In this document: positions 1 to 8,097 of the stretch, piece after piece | How the letters are laid out: every line of letters starts with the position of its first letter | How positions within the stretch are numbered: the stretch's first letter is position 1 | NCBI GenBank assembly: GCA_031375105.1 | Contig: JANMHJ010000060.1 | Location: 15,490-79,489 of the forward strand | Direction of reading: 5' to 3' | DNA from: JANMDU01 sp031375105 | GTDB taxonomy: Bacteria; Pseudomonadota; Gammaproteobacteria; Burkholderiales; Burkholderiaceae_C | Length of the DNA stretch: 64,000 nucleotides | The notes under the pieces: model-generated | Database searches by the model: none | What the model saw: the letters and a program-made list of their open reading frames with translations, nothing else | What the model was told of the DNA's origin: nothing | Program-made: the position numbers and the translations under genes

Positions 1-32
1 CAAGGGTTTACGCTTATCACTACCGAATTGCT

Positions 33-362
33 ATGACTCACATCGTTACTGAAGCTTGCATCAAATGCAAATACACCGATTGCGTTGATGTCTGCCCCGT
101 AGACTGCTTCCGCGAAGGCCCCAACATGCTCGTCATCGACCCTGACGAATGCATCGACTGCGCCGTCTGCATCCCCGAATGCCCCGTGAATGCGATCTAC
201 GCTGAAGAAGACACGCCCGCAGATCAAATCCATTTCATCAAGCTCAACATTGAGTTGTCTCAAAAAGCGGGCTGGAAAAGCATCACCAAGCGCAAAACCG
301 CGCCAGCTGATGCGGATGAGTGGAAAGACAAGACTGGCAAGCTGGCTTTGCTGGAGCGCTGA
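33..362 (+). CDS. fdxA: 7Fe ferredoxin FdxA
   Basis: Small soluble electron carrier with one [3Fe-4S] and one [4Fe-4S] cluster. The 109 aa follow the Azotobacter FdI pattern. By alignment from memory, Cys9, Cys17 and Cys50 would hold the 3Fe cluster and Cys21, Cys40, Cys43 and Cys46 the 4Fe cluster. Both C-P turns (CPVD, CPVN) are present, and the C-terminal half has the long basic tail typical of FdxA rather than of short clostridial ferredoxins. It is followed by a terminator-like hairpin and then by a ferredoxin reductase gene, so the pair may form a NADPH-ferredoxin couple. No convincing ribosome binding site is visible; the promoter lies off the left edge or in the first 32 bases. Confidence 0.95.
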   Translation: MTHIVTEACIKCKYTDCVDVCPVDCFREGPNMLVIDPDECIDCAVCIPECPVNAIYAEEDTPADQIHFIKLNIELSQKAGWKSITKRKTAPADADEWKDKTGKLALLER

Positions 363-380
363 AATTTTTTAAGACAGGAA

Positions 381-537
381 TTCCGGACGCGAAGGGCGCG
401 AAAGTTGCGCGAAAATCGCGAAAGGAATACCAAAAAGTGTGGAGCAACTTCCACACCTTTTTAAGTTTGGTGATGTGATTTTTCTTACTTCGTTTGGTAT
501 TAATTTTTTCTCTTTTTCGCATCCTTCGCGTCCGGAA
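381..537. repeat. Element B copy 1: GCGAAAG-rich inverted repeat
   Basis: The left arm starts TTCCGGACGCGAAGGGCGCG and the right arm ends CTTCGCGTCCGGAA. The arms are imperfect inverted copies about 45 bp long with an AT-rich middle (TTTTTCT, TTTGGTATT). The same design recurs at 1718-1848 and 23127-23298. An open frame that starts inside this element at 439 is an extension of the reductase frame, not a real start. Confidence 0.75.
432..465. terminator. Bidirectional intrinsic terminator after fdxA
   Basis: GTGTGGA (437-443) pairs with TCCACAC (450-456). It is flanked by A5 on the left and T5 on the right, so it can work on either strand. It sits in the centre of repeat B copy 1. Confidence 0.6.
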
Positions 538-561
538 GTTTTGTATTCAGGTATTTACCCC

Positions 562-1686
562 ATGGAACCTCAATTGAATCAAGAAGTCGTCAACACCGCC
601 AATGCCCATGATGGGTCAATCGTGACCGATGCGGTCATCATTGGTGCGGGTCCGGTGGGTTTGTTTCAGGTGTTTGAACTGGGTCTGCTCGAAGTCAAAT
701 CGCACATCATCGATTCGCTTGCCTACCCCGGCGGCCAGCCGATTGAACTGTATCCCGACAAACCGATTTACGATATTCCTGCGATTCCCGTTTGCACAGG
801 GAAAGAACTGACCGATGCTTTGATGAAGCAAATCGCGCCTTTCGGCGGCACGTTTCACCTCGGCCAAACCGTCACGCAAGTGCAAAAGCAAGAAGATGGC
901 CGTTTCTTCGTTGAGACCAGCAAGGGCACGCAATTTCTCACGAAAACGATTTTCATTGCAGGTGGCGTAGGTGCCTTCGAGCCGCGATTGCTCAAAGTCG
1001 ATGGGCTTGATGCATTCAACAAAACTCAGCTGCATTACAGTGTGAAAGATCCCAGTATTTTTAAAGACAAGAATCTCGTCATCGTTGGCGGTGGCGATTC
1101 AGCTTTGGATTGGGCTTTGAATTTCGCGCAAGGCGGCCTTGGAGCAGGAGGGAACGCGAGCGTTCCGAAAGCCGAAAGCGTGATCCTGATTCACCGCCGT
1201 GACGGCTTCAAAGCCGCGCCTGCGAGCGTGGCCAAAATGAAAGAGCTGTGCGATGCCCTTGAGATGCAATTCATGGTTGGCACGGTGTCAGATATCGTGG
1301 CTGATGACGGAAAATTAAGCCAAATCAAAGTCACCGGTGGCGACGGCGTGACGCGCACCGTGCCCTTGGATATGCTTCTCGTCTTCTTCGGTCTATCGCC
1401 CAAACTCGGCCCTATTGCCCATTGGAGCTTAGAGATCGAGCGCAAGCAGCTCAAGGTCGATACTGAAAAATTCTCCACCAACATCCCCGGCATCTTCGCG
1501 GTGGGCGATATCAACACCTATCCCGGCAAAAAGAAACTCATCCTCAGCGGCTTCCACGAATGCGCCCTCGCTGCCTTCGGTGCGATGCCCTTCATCTTCC
1601 CAGATAAAAAAGTACATCTGCAATACACCACCACCTCGCCGAAGCTGCATAAAGTGTTGGGTGTTGAGTCGCCGGTTTTTGATTGA
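562..1686 (+). CDS. Ferredoxin--NADP+ reductase, thioredoxin-reductase-like type
   Basis: Homodimeric FAD protein that passes electrons between NADPH and ferredoxin or flavodoxin. The N-terminal FAD Rossmann motif GAGPVGL is at about residue 27, followed by the YPGGQP stretch typical of the TrxR-like FNR group. The second dinucleotide motif VGGGDSALDWA is near residue 175, and the C-terminal flavin motif is AVGDINTYPGKKKLILSGFHE. The CxxC of true thioredoxin reductase is absent. At 374 aa it is slightly longer than the ~340 aa bacterial type. The ATG at 562 was chosen because the longer frame from 439 runs through a repeat. It follows fdxA, its likely partner. Confidence 0.88.
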   Translation: MEPQLNQEVVNTANAHDGSIVTDAVIIGAGPVGLFQVFELGLLEVKSHIIDSLAYPGGQPIELYPDKPIYDIPAIPVCTGKELTDALMKQIAPFGGTFHLGQTVTQVQKQEDGRFFVETSKGTQFLTKTIFIAGGVGAFEPRLLKVDGLDAFNKTQLHYSVKDPSIFKDKNLVIVGGGDSALDWALNFAQGGLGAGGNASVPKAESVILIHRRDGFKAAPASVAKMKELCDALEMQFMVGTVSDIVADDGKLSQIKVTGGDGVTRTVPLDMLLVFFGLSPKLGPIAHWSLEIERKQLKVDTEKFSTNIPGIFAVGDINTYPGKKKLILSGFHECALAAFGAMPFIFPDKKVHLQYTTTSPKLHKVLGVESPVFD

Positions 1687-1717
1687 GTCGGTTTGCGCGC
1701 GTCAGGATGGATACCAA

Positions 1718-1848
1718 CATCCGGAGCGCGAAAGACGCGAAAGTTACGCGAAAAAAACCAAAAAAAGAAAAAACCAAGAGCCCTCATCCTCTACTCTTCA
1801 AGCGTCTTCTTTTCTTTGCATTCTTTCGCGTCTTTCGCGCAACGGATG
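1718..1848. repeat. Element B copy 2: GCGAAAG-rich inverted repeat
   Basis: Left arm CATCCGGAGCGCGAAAGACG and right arm TCTTTCGCGCAACGGATG enclose an A/T-rich middle. It lies between the ends of two convergent genes, so a hairpin here could end transcription from both sides. Confidence 0.7.
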
Positions 1849-1869
1849 TCTTCACTGGGTCAACTCACC

Positions 1870-3219
1870 CTAGCCAACGGAGGCCATCTTGCAACTCGTC
1901 GGCATCTGTGCCTTGGCTGCATCAATAACGCGGATCACACGAAAGCCGTAGCCTGAGCCTTCTACATCGTATTTCACACCAGGGTTGCCTTGCTTGTCCA
2001 TGATTCCAACAACAAGAGGTTGTTGGAATTGGTGGTCTGAATCGCGCATCTGGCCGCTTTGCCCAAAGAGCGTGATGCTGGTTTTCGAGAGGCGCTTAGC
2101 CAAGCTGATCACATCAATGCCTTGCGCTGCGCTGGTGCCCGTTAAGGCCTGCGCCAAAGCTTCCATCATCAGTTGCATGCGCATGTGAACGTAGTCGTCT
2201 TCAGGCTTGGGGAAGCGCTTGCGGAAGGCTTGCATGAAGGCATCTGCTTCCCTTTGGCGTGTGCCTTTGACGATGCCATCTGGTGCGCCCACGTTGGGCA
2301 ACCAATCAGCCACGGCAATCACTTTGCCAATACCTGCTTCGCCAATCGCGGCGGGCGCGCCGAGGGCGTTGCCATAGAAGGTGTAGAACTTGCCTTCAAA
2401 GCCAACATCTTTGCAAGCCTTGATGAGCAAGGTGAGATCGTTGCCGAAATTACCTGTCATCACAGCGCCTGCGCCACTGCTCTTGATTTTGGCGGCATAG
2501 GGAGCGAAATCTTTGATGCGCCCGAGCGGATGCAGCTCATCGCCCACGATGGCAATGTCACTGCGCTGAGCAGCAAGCTGGCGCTTTGCTTCGCGCAGCA
2601 CTGCTTGGCCAAAACTGTAATCTTGCCCAATCAGATACACCGATTTCAAAGCACGATCCTCGCGCAGCACCTCCATAAGCGCTGCCATGCGCATATCGGC
2701 ATGCGCATCGAAACGGAAATGCCATGGGCTGCATTTTTCATTCGTCAGAATCGGATCGACAGCGGAGTAATTCAAAAACACCAGGCGCTGATCTGGCCTG
2801 CGCTCATTGTGTTTGTTGATCGCATCAATCAAGGCCGCAGCAACGGATGAGCTGTTGCCTTGCATGATGATCTGAGCGCCATCGTCAATCGCAGCGCGTA
2901 GCATCGACAGCGCTTCTTCCACTTGGCCTTTGCTGTCGTAACGCTCGATCTCCAATAGGCGCTTTGCTTTGCCCGCAAGCACAATGCCGCCACGCGCATT
3001 CACGCGCTCTGTGGCCCACACGAGATTGCGATGCACTGCCTCGCCGGTATTGGCAAACGCGCCTGAGAGTGCCTCAATCAGCGCTATCTTTATAGGAGCA
3101 CTCTGCGCACGATTTATAACGGCTAGAGCACCAAAAGACATAAAAAAAGCGCCTGATGTGGCGACACTGATGCCGCTTTTCAAGAGCGTACGTCTAGATT
3201 TATATTTAGCCATTGGCAT
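1870..3219 (-). CDS. Branched-chain amino acid-type ABC transporter substrate-binding protein
   Basis: Periplasmic type I binding protein (LivK/urea-amide family) of 449 aa. The start is the ATG at 3219, 7 nt after a GGGAG site; an upstream in-frame start lacks one. The N-terminus has a twin-arginine motif (SRRTLLKSG) and a hydrophobic stretch, then cleavage near AQSA. The mature domain opens PIKIALIEALSGAFANTGEA. No permease or ATPase gene is adjacent, so the ligand cannot be inferred. Element A copy R1 overlaps the c-region of the signal peptide and the first mature residues. The gene is divergent from hsp20 and convergent with the reductase. Confidence 0.85.
   Translation of the reverse strand: MPMAKYKSRRTLLKSGISVATSGAFFMSFGALAVINRAQSAPIKIALIEALSGAFANTGEAVHRNLVWATERVNARGGIVLAGKAKRLLEIERYDSKGQVEEALSMLRAAIDDGAQIIMQGNSSSVAAALIDAINKHNERRPDQRLVFLNYSAVDPILTNEKCSPWHFRFDAHADMRMAALMEVLREDRALKSVYLIGQDYSFGQAVLREAKRQLAAQRSDIAIVGDELHPLGRIKDFAPYAAKIKSSGAGAVMTGNFGNDLTLLIKACKDVGFEGKFYTFYGNALGAPAAIGEAGIGKVIAVADWLPNVGAPDGIVKGTRQREADAFMQAFRKRFPKPEDDYVHMRMQLMMEALAQALTGTSAAQGIDVISLAKRLSKTSITLFGQSGQMRDSDHQFQQPLVVGIMDKQGNPGVKYDVEGSGYGFRVIRVIDAAKAQMPTSCKMASVG
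3083..3124 (+). repeat. Element A copy R1 (inside the binding-protein signal peptide)
   Basis: GCTAT...ATAGgAGCACTCTGCGCA then TTTATAACGGCT. It lies antisense to the host gene, which reads through it as LAVINRAQSAPIKIA. Confidence 0.8.
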
Positions 3220-3331
3220 AAGAATTCTCCCTTGAAACCTGATACATGAGCTACAGATATGAGCCATGCGGCAACGCTCTCATCATGGGGATGAGCAGCG
3301 CACCAGCCGCGAAGTTTACCAGGAGCTTGCT

Positions 3332-3727
3332 ATGTTTTTTTCACCTACTCGCATCAATCGCGCAGCTTTGAATGCTTACGGCTATGTGCCCAGCGCTTGG
3401 TCACGATCAGACACATTTGATCGCGTCTTTTCAGATGCACTCGATGGCAACAACCAGCGCAGCCAAGTTGAAAGTGATGACACCTCCATCACGCTGAGCT
3501 TGGATGTGCCAGGCCTGTCCAAAGAGCAGCTCACGATTGGCATCGAAGGCCGTATCGTGCGCATCACATCGAAAGACGACGCACCACGCAGCTTCAAAGC
3601 CGCTTACAAGTTAGGCAGCGACGTGGACGCAACTAAGAGCGAAGCCAAGCTGGAGAATGGCGTACTGACTTTGAAGTTTGCTAAGGTCGCACCCGAGAGC
3701 CGCGAAACACTGCTAACGATCAACTGA
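3332..3727 (+). CDS. Hsp20/alpha-crystallin small heat shock protein
   Basis: ATP-independent holdase chaperone of 131 aa. The alpha-crystallin domain runs from about residue 48 to the end: LDVPGLSKEQLTIGIEG is the start, and LENGVLTLKFAK matches the consensus A-x-x-x-n-G-V-L near the C-terminus. The terminal I-x-I motif is replaced by LLTIN. The ATG at 3332 is preceded by AGGAG at 6 nt; the longer frame from 3266 has no such site. Monocistronic and divergent from the binding-protein gene. No heat-shock promoter was recognised with confidence. Confidence 0.9.
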   Translation: MFFSPTRINRAALNAYGYVPSAWSRSDTFDRVFSDALDGNNQRSQVESDDTSITLSLDVPGLSKEQLTIGIEGRIVRITSKDDAPRSFKAAYKLGSDVDATKSEAKLENGVLTLKFAKVAPESRETLLTIN

Positions 3728-3894
3728 TTAACTCAGAGCTGATCGAGGGGTCTCTGAATAATTCGTCGGGATGGAGCAGGCCTAGATTCGGGATGAAATG
3801 CTAGGCGAAAAACGCAGCTTTAGTGGCGCTAAAGCGAGGATTTTCAACGACGCAGCTCGCCCGAAGATAGGTCTGATCCGCCCGAATGAATTGT
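3728..3894. other. Structured intergenic stretch between hsp20 and tsaD
   Basis: Contains two perfect inverted repeats: GCCTAG (3780-3785) with CTAGGC (3801-3806), and GCTTTAG (3817-3823) with CTAAAGC (3829-3835). A nearby imperfect direct repeat shares ACGCAGCT (3812-3819 and 3850-3857). A 91-codon open frame crosses it but has no site or homology I recognise. It may be a repeat remnant or a shared 3' end structure for two convergent genes. Confidence 0.4.
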
Positions 3895-5004
3895 TCAGCG
3901 ACTCCCTAACGGCCAGCGCGGCTTCACATCAAAAGCGTAGTTCCGCGAGGGCTGCGCTTTTCCTGTTTGCAGGCGCATCGCAGCGGCCAGTGCAATCATC
4001 GCGCCGTTGTCGGTACACAAATGTAATTCTGGGTAATGCACGCGAATGCCACTCATTGCGCAAGCGGCATTGAGCTGATCGCGCAAACTACGATTTGCGC
4101 CAACGCCACCCGCCACCACTAAGCGATTCAAACCCGATTGCTGTACCGCCTTGAGCGATTTTTTCACAAGTACTTCAGTGATCGCGGCTTGAATGCTCGC
4201 CGCCAAATTCCGCAATGTCTCCGCAGACAAAGATTCAACACGTGCCCCAAGCACCGTTTTACCTTCAGGCACATCGCCCACCAAACGTTTGACTTGCGTT
4301 AGCACCGCAGTTTTCAAGCCCGCAAAAGAAAAATCCAAATCACCGCTGTACAGCAAGGGGCGTGGAAATTTAAAAGCCACCGGATCGCCACCCTCCGCTA
4401 ATTTCGCCAATTGCGGCCCGCCGGGATACGGCAAACCGAGCAATTTTGCAGTCTTGTCAAAGGCTTCTCCCGCTGCATCGTCAATCGTCTCACCCAGCAG
4501 CGCGTATTCGCCCACGCCATCCACGCGCATCAGCTGGGTGTGGCCACCGCTAACAAGTAGCGCGATAAAGGGGAACTGCGGTGGATCTGCGCTCAAAAAT
4601 GGCGAAAGCAAATGCCCTTCAAGATGATGCACACCTATCACAGGCTTGCCCAAAGCGCTGCCTAAAGCGCAGGCTGCCCCCGCGCCAACCAGCAATGCAC
4701 CCGCCAGACCGGGGCCACGCGTAAATGCTATAAAATCAATAGCACTTAGCGCAGTATTTGAAGGGGCTATAGCTTCTTTTGTTAGTGGAATGAGACGCCG
4801 AATATGGTCTCGACTGGCCAGCTCTGGCACCACACCCCCATAGGCGCGGTGCATCTCAATCTGACTGTAAAGCGTTGCACCAAGAAGGACAGGTATCGGC
4901 GCTTGCATCGCTGATTTGTCGCCCATATTTGGTGCAAATGCATCCGCTTGCACCAAGGCCACGCCTGTTTCGTCGCAGGAAGATTCAAATCCGAGTATCA
5001 ACAT
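3895..5004 (-). CDS. tsaD: tRNA N6-adenosine threonylcarbamoyltransferase TsaD
   Basis: Transfers threonylcarbamoyl to A37 of ANN-decoding tRNAs in the TsaBDE complex, giving t6A. The 369 aa start with the ASKHA fold (LGFESSCDETGVAL). The metal ligands lie in HHLEGHLLSP near residue 130, and LVSGGHTQL and the late FTDNG-like CTDNGAMIA motif are present. E. coli TsaD is about 337 aa, so this one carries roughly 30 extra residues. Element A copy R2 encodes part of the segment SAIDFIAFTRGPGL, which includes the conserved TxGPGL core. The start codon is only 29 bp from that of divergent nasT. Confidence 0.95.
   Translation of the reverse strand: MLILGFESSCDETGVALVQADAFAPNMGDKSAMQAPIPVLLGATLYSQIEMHRAYGGVVPELASRDHIRRLIPLTKEAIAPSNTALSAIDFIAFTRGPGLAGALLVGAGAACALGSALGKPVIGVHHLEGHLLSPFLSADPPQFPFIALLVSGGHTQLMRVDGVGEYALLGETIDDAAGEAFDKTAKLLGLPYPGGPQLAKLAEGGDPVAFKFPRPLLYSGDLDFSFAGLKTAVLTQVKRLVGDVPEGKTVLGARVESLSAETLRNLAASIQAAITEVLVKKSLKAVQQSGLNRLVVAGGVGANRSLRDQLNAACAMSGIRVHYPELHLCTDNGAMIALAAAMRLQTGKAQPSRNYAFDVKPRWPLGSR
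4727..4767 (+). repeat. Element A copy R2 (inside tsaD)
   Basis: GCTATAAAATCAATAGCAC, then TTAGCGCAGTATTTG, ending GGGGCT. This is a diverged copy in antisense orientation, read by tsaD in the same frame as R1 and R4. Confidence 0.6.
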
Positions 5005-5033
5005 ATTGGCCTGAATTTTGCACTACTCAAAGC

Positions 5034-5711
5034 ATGAGCCTGCAAAAAACCCCCGATGCACGCCTCCCCGAAGCTGGTTTGGCTGCTGCGCACAAGCTGC
5101 GCATCATCGTTGTTGCGCCCGAAACGCTTACGCCTGACAGCACTGACGAACACGCGGCGCAAGAGGCTGTGCGCAGCCGTGAGCTGCGCATCGGCCTGCT
5201 GGAATGCGGCTACAACATCATCGCCGTACTGCCCGCTGACAGCTTTCTCGCTCAGCGCATCACGCAATTGCAGCCCGACATGATCATCGTCGATGCAGAA
5301 AGCGATGCCCGCGATGCGCTCGAGCATGTGGTGATGGCCACCCGAGATGAACGCCGCCCCATCGTGCTTTTCACAGAAGACAACGACACCACCCATGTGA
5401 AAGCGGCAGTGGCAGCGGGCGTGAATGCCTATATCGTTGCAGGCCTCGCACCGGATCGCATTCGCCCCATCATGGATGTGGCCATGGCGCGCTTTGAGCA
5501 CGAGCAAAGCCTGCGGCAAGAGCTGCAAAGCGCCCGTTCAGAACTGCAAGACCGCAAAACCATCGACCGCGCCAAGGGTTTGCTCATGCAAAGGCAAAAT
5601 TTATCAGAGCAAGATGCTTACGAGAAATTGCGCAAAACGGCGATGGATAAAGGGCTGAAGCTGGCCGATGTGGCGCAGCGGATGTTGGATGTGGCGGATT
5701 TGCTCAGCTAG
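5034..5711 (+). CDS. nasT: NasT-type response regulator with ANTAR RNA-binding domain
   Basis: Transcription antiterminator for nitrate assimilation leaders. The 225 aa hold a receiver-like domain (about 20-140) and a C-terminal ANTAR domain (about 155-220) with the signature TIDRAKGLLMQRQNLSEQDAYEKLR. The receiver looks degenerate: the usual acidic pair after the first strand is replaced by VVAPE, although a strand-3 Asp (MIIVDAESD) remains. This suits control by partner binding rather than phosphorylation, as described for NasS-NasT. No separate nasS gene is in the window. A matching two-hexaloop leader lies at 9971-10101. The ATG at 5034 was chosen because the longer frame runs into divergent tsaD. 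Confidence 0.9.
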   Translation: MSLQKTPDARLPEAGLAAAHKLRIIVVAPETLTPDSTDEHAAQEAVRSRELRIGLLECGYNIIAVLPADSFLAQRITQLQPDMIIVDAESDARDALEHVVMATRDERRPIVLFTEDNDTTHVKAAVAAGVNAYIVAGLAPDRIRPIMDVAMARFEHEQSLRQELQSARSELQDRKTIDRAKGLLMQRQNLSEQDAYEKLRKTAMDKGLKLADVAQRMLDVADLLS

Positions 5712-5742
5712 AAAAAAGGGCAGCCCTTGAAACAGCTGCCCT
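5711..5742 (-). terminator. Intrinsic terminator between convergent genes
   Basis: AGGGCAGC (5717-5724) pairs perfectly with GCTGCCCT (5735-5742). On the minus strand it is followed by a run of T, so it should end the 5763-7144 transcription unit. It may also act on nasT. Confidence 0.75.
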
Positions 5743-5762
5743 TCGTTACGAAGCATCAAGAA

Positions 5763-6668
5763 TCACAGGCCTGTTAAGTTGCAATTCAATGTGCGACGGT
5801 TCAAACCGCTATCAAAGTACGTGATCACCAGCAAGTCTTGCGTGTCGGGAGACACATTGACTGACAAATCCGCCTTGGTCACGCGGTTGCGTGCAGAAGA
5901 TCCACTCAGATTCCAATCCAGAATGCCGAACATGAGTTTGACGCTTGTCTCGGATGTGGTGTTCTGATAGAGGCCTCCGTCCGCAGCGCCGTTGACACTT
6001 GGCTCATACAACACGCCATTGTGGGTGTACTCAATTCCTCCGTTGGCAAGATAACGTATTTGACAAGTTTGCGAAGTAACAATCGGATCATTACCGACCA
6101 AACGCTTACCTGCTAAGCAGCTGCTCCAGTTAGAAGAATTGATCAGAAATGAAGATGCTGGGCAGGCCAAGATGTCTGCTCTTGTCGCAACATCCGATGC
6201 TGGTGGGGTGGCAGTAACACTTCCGCTCGCTATTGCTACATCACACACGGTTTGATTGGGTGCCATGCGGCAAAGTTGATAACTGAATGCATAGGTGCCT
6301 GCGCTGGTGCCTGGCGCAATTGTGACCACGCCTGTGCTGGTATTCAAATTGATTGAGCCAGCGGCGGGTGCGGCGCTAGTACGCGTGACGGCTGCAAGGC
6401 TTGCGTTGGTCCCAAGCACAGCGGCGGTGGTTGTGCCATTGAAGGTGACTGTATCGTTCACTTGCACGGGTGTGGTGCTGCCGCCTGCTACAGATTGAAT
6501 AGCCGGAAAAGTATCGTTTACCGCGTTGGCGTTATTGACTGGGTCTAGGATCGGCGGCGCAACACCGCCGTCGCCGCCGCCACCACCGCATGCAGCGATA
6601 GCCGCTACCAGAGCCATGCTTGCCGACCAGCGCAATGCGCGTGTATTCCAATTAAAAGTGGTTTTCAT
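5763..6668 (-). CDS. Putative lipoprotein of unknown function
   Basis: 301 aa, not assigned to a family. The N-terminus is a lipoprotein signal (MALVAAIAAC) with a lipobox ending at Cys and followed by GGGGGDGG, a start very common in Burkholderiales lipoproteins. The middle is Thr/Ala/Val rich (GTTTAAVLGTNASLAAVTRTSAA), suggesting an Ig-like or cadherin-like beta domain. The last 110 residues have several Cys (ILACPASS, SSCLAGK, TCQIRYLANGG, LNCNL) that may form disulfides. The ATG at 6668 follows AAGGA at 8 nt. It lies downstream of another exported protein gene on the same strand (35 bp gap), probably one operon. Confidence 0.6.
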   Translation of the reverse strand: MKTTFNWNTRALRWSASMALVAAIAACGGGGGDGGVAPPILDPVNNANAVNDTFPAIQSVAGGSTTPVQVNDTVTFNGTTTAAVLGTNASLAAVTRTSAAPAAGSINLNTSTGVVTIAPGTSAGTYAFSYQLCRMAPNQTVCDVAIASGSVTATPPASDVATRADILACPASSFLINSSNWSSCLAGKRLVGNDPIVTSQTCQIRYLANGGIEYTHNGVLYEPSVNGAADGGLYQNTTSETSVKLMFGILDWNLSGSSARNRVTKADLSVNVSPDTQDLLVITYFDSGLNRRTLNCNLTGL

Positions 6669-6703
6669 TGAGATTTTCCTTGAGTTAAAAAGAGGGTTGA
6701 AAT

Positions 6704-7144
6704 TCATTTACGCAAGTTGCTGACTTTGCATTTCTTGCTAATAAATAGCGATGTGAGGTATTGTTTACGCGCTGCTGCGCTGTCTCGGGTTTGCGCCTTG
6801 TTGGCTTCCACTTGCTGTAGATTTTGTTGATCGATGCCTAGGTCAGAAGTCAGACGACCCAGCAAATTACCAAATTGCGCAACCTCCGCAGAGCGGGTTT
6901 CACGTACAACGACATCAGTCAATGCCTTCGCTGTGACGCCAGCGACTTGATTTGCGGCCTGCGCTTGTGTGGGCGCATTTGCTGTGATCGAAGCATCCAA
7001 CTCCTTCGCATCGTCATAGAGCGCTTGACAGCCTAGCTCTGCATCTCCGAGTCGCTCCCGAGGGAACGACTGAGCATGCGCCGAGGCTGCTACCGCGAGA
7101 ATAAATGGCGGCAATAAACCAACACAAAATAGTTTAGAGAACAT
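6704..7144 (-). CDS. Exported small protein of unknown function
   Basis: 146 aa with a clear Sec signal peptide (MFSKLFCVGLLPPFILAVAASAHAQ, cleavage after AHAQ). The mature part is about 120 residues, mostly helical, and rich in Ala, Gln and Asp. Two Cys (LGCQALYDD near the start and KKCKV near the end) could form one disulfide. The ATG at 7144 follows AAGGG at 4 nt. First gene of a two-gene unit with the lipoprotein at 5763. I do not recognise the family. Confidence 0.55.
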   Translation of the reverse strand: MFSKLFCVGLLPPFILAVAASAHAQSFPRERLGDAELGCQALYDDAKELDASITANAPTQAQAANQVAGVTAKALTDVVVRETRSAEVAQFGNLLGRLTSDLGIDQQNLQQVEANKAQTRDSAAARKQYLTSLFISKKCKVSNLRK

Positions 7145-7436
7145 AAAACCCTTGTTGAAAGCAGTTAAAAAAGTAAAGAACTGCGAGTGTTGAAGCAATG
7201 GCTCATGGAAACAACCCGACCCGCGTCGGGTCTTTGCTGCAATTTGTGTAGCAGGTTGCCTTTGTGTGCAGAAAATCACACGAGGCGTACCCTACTGAAG
7301 TCTGGTTCTATGACTCAAGCTAAGCTATAAATGGTTCAATGCGCGGATTGCTATAGAAACTGAATCATCTTGAGTGAGTATTGGATATGCTTCAGGGCTT
7401 AATCACAACGACAATGCACGGCTTTAAGGACAATGT
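7145..7436. promoter_or_regulatory. Divergent intergenic region between exported-protein unit and two-component genes
   Basis: 292 bp with no gene. It holds a small hairpin GACCCG-cgt-CGGGTC (7218-7232), lacking a proper T-run on either strand, and an AT-rich stretch at 7310-7400 where promoters are likely. No operator was recognised. Confidence 0.4.
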
Positions 7437-8090
7437 GTGAGCGATACAAACTACGCGCTAATTTGCGATGACCATCCCTTAGTCGGGCGTGGTCTGCGCG
7501 AACTACTCAAGGATCACCCTCTTTTTGCAAGCATTGCGTGCACATCTTCAGAAATTGAGTGTTTGCAATACATCGCTGCTCATGGTGTGCCAGCCATCGT
7601 TGTGGCGGATTTTTGGCTCGCTGACGATTCATCAGAGCACCTCATCCAGCAGCTCACCATCAATTGGCCAGAGCTGCCCATTTTGATGATGAGCTCTGAC
7701 GATGATCCGGTGGTGCAAATCAAATGCCAGCAATGGGGCGCAAAAGGCTTCATCAGCAAGCAGGCCTCGCCCGGCGTGATCCGAGAAGCCGTCTCAGCCT
7801 TGATCGAAGGCTTGGGCTGGTTTATGCCCTTAAATGATCAAGCCATCGCTTCGCCGATACGCAAAAATCAATGGCCAATCACCGCCCTTGAGCTGGGATT
7901 GACGGTACGCCAAGGGCAAATTCTTGCCATGATTATCGAAGGTTTGCCCAATAAGAGGATTGCCCAAAATTTAAGCGTGACAGAAGCCACTGTGAAAGAG
8001 CATGTCACAGGCGTGCTGCAAAAACTCAGCGTAAAAACGCGCGTAGAAGCCATCGCCAAGCTCAAAGACCGTTGCTTCAAGGCTTGGTAA
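7437..8090 (+). CDS. LuxR/NarL-family response regulator
   Basis: Two-component DNA-binding regulator, 217 aa. The receiver domain has the acidic pair CDDHPLVG at 10-11, a phospho-acceptor Asp in IVVADFWLADD and a KGFISK motif with the conserved Lys. The C-terminal LuxR HTH spans LTVRQGQILAMIIEGLPNKRIAQ to TVKEHVTGVLQKL. The start is a GTG with AAGGA 7 nt upstream. A 7 bp gap separates it from a hybrid histidine kinase, its likely cognate partner. Target genes are unknown. Confidence 0.85.
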   Translation: MSDTNYALICDDHPLVGRGLRELLKDHPLFASIACTSSEIECLQYIAAHGVPAIVVADFWLADDSSEHLIQQLTINWPELPILMMSSDDDPVVQIKCQQWGAKGFISKQASPGVIREAVSALIEGLGWFMPLNDQAIASPIRKNQWPITALELGLTVRQGQILAMIIEGLPNKRIAQNLSVTEATVKEHVTGVLQKLSVKTRVEAIAKLKDRCFKAW

Positions 8091-8097
8091 TTGCATC

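Noticed and set aside
439..561. N-terminal extension of the ferredoxin reductase frame
   Set aside because: It runs through the inverted repeat B and its hairpin. The family homology begins at the ATG at 562.
2173..2850. 225-codon open frame opposite the ABC binding-protein gene
   Set aside because: It lies fully antisense to a well-supported gene and has no recognisable family.
7214..7236. Hairpin GACCCG-cgt-CGGGTC as a terminator
   Set aside because: No run of T follows on either strand, and it lies in a 5' region rather than after a gene.
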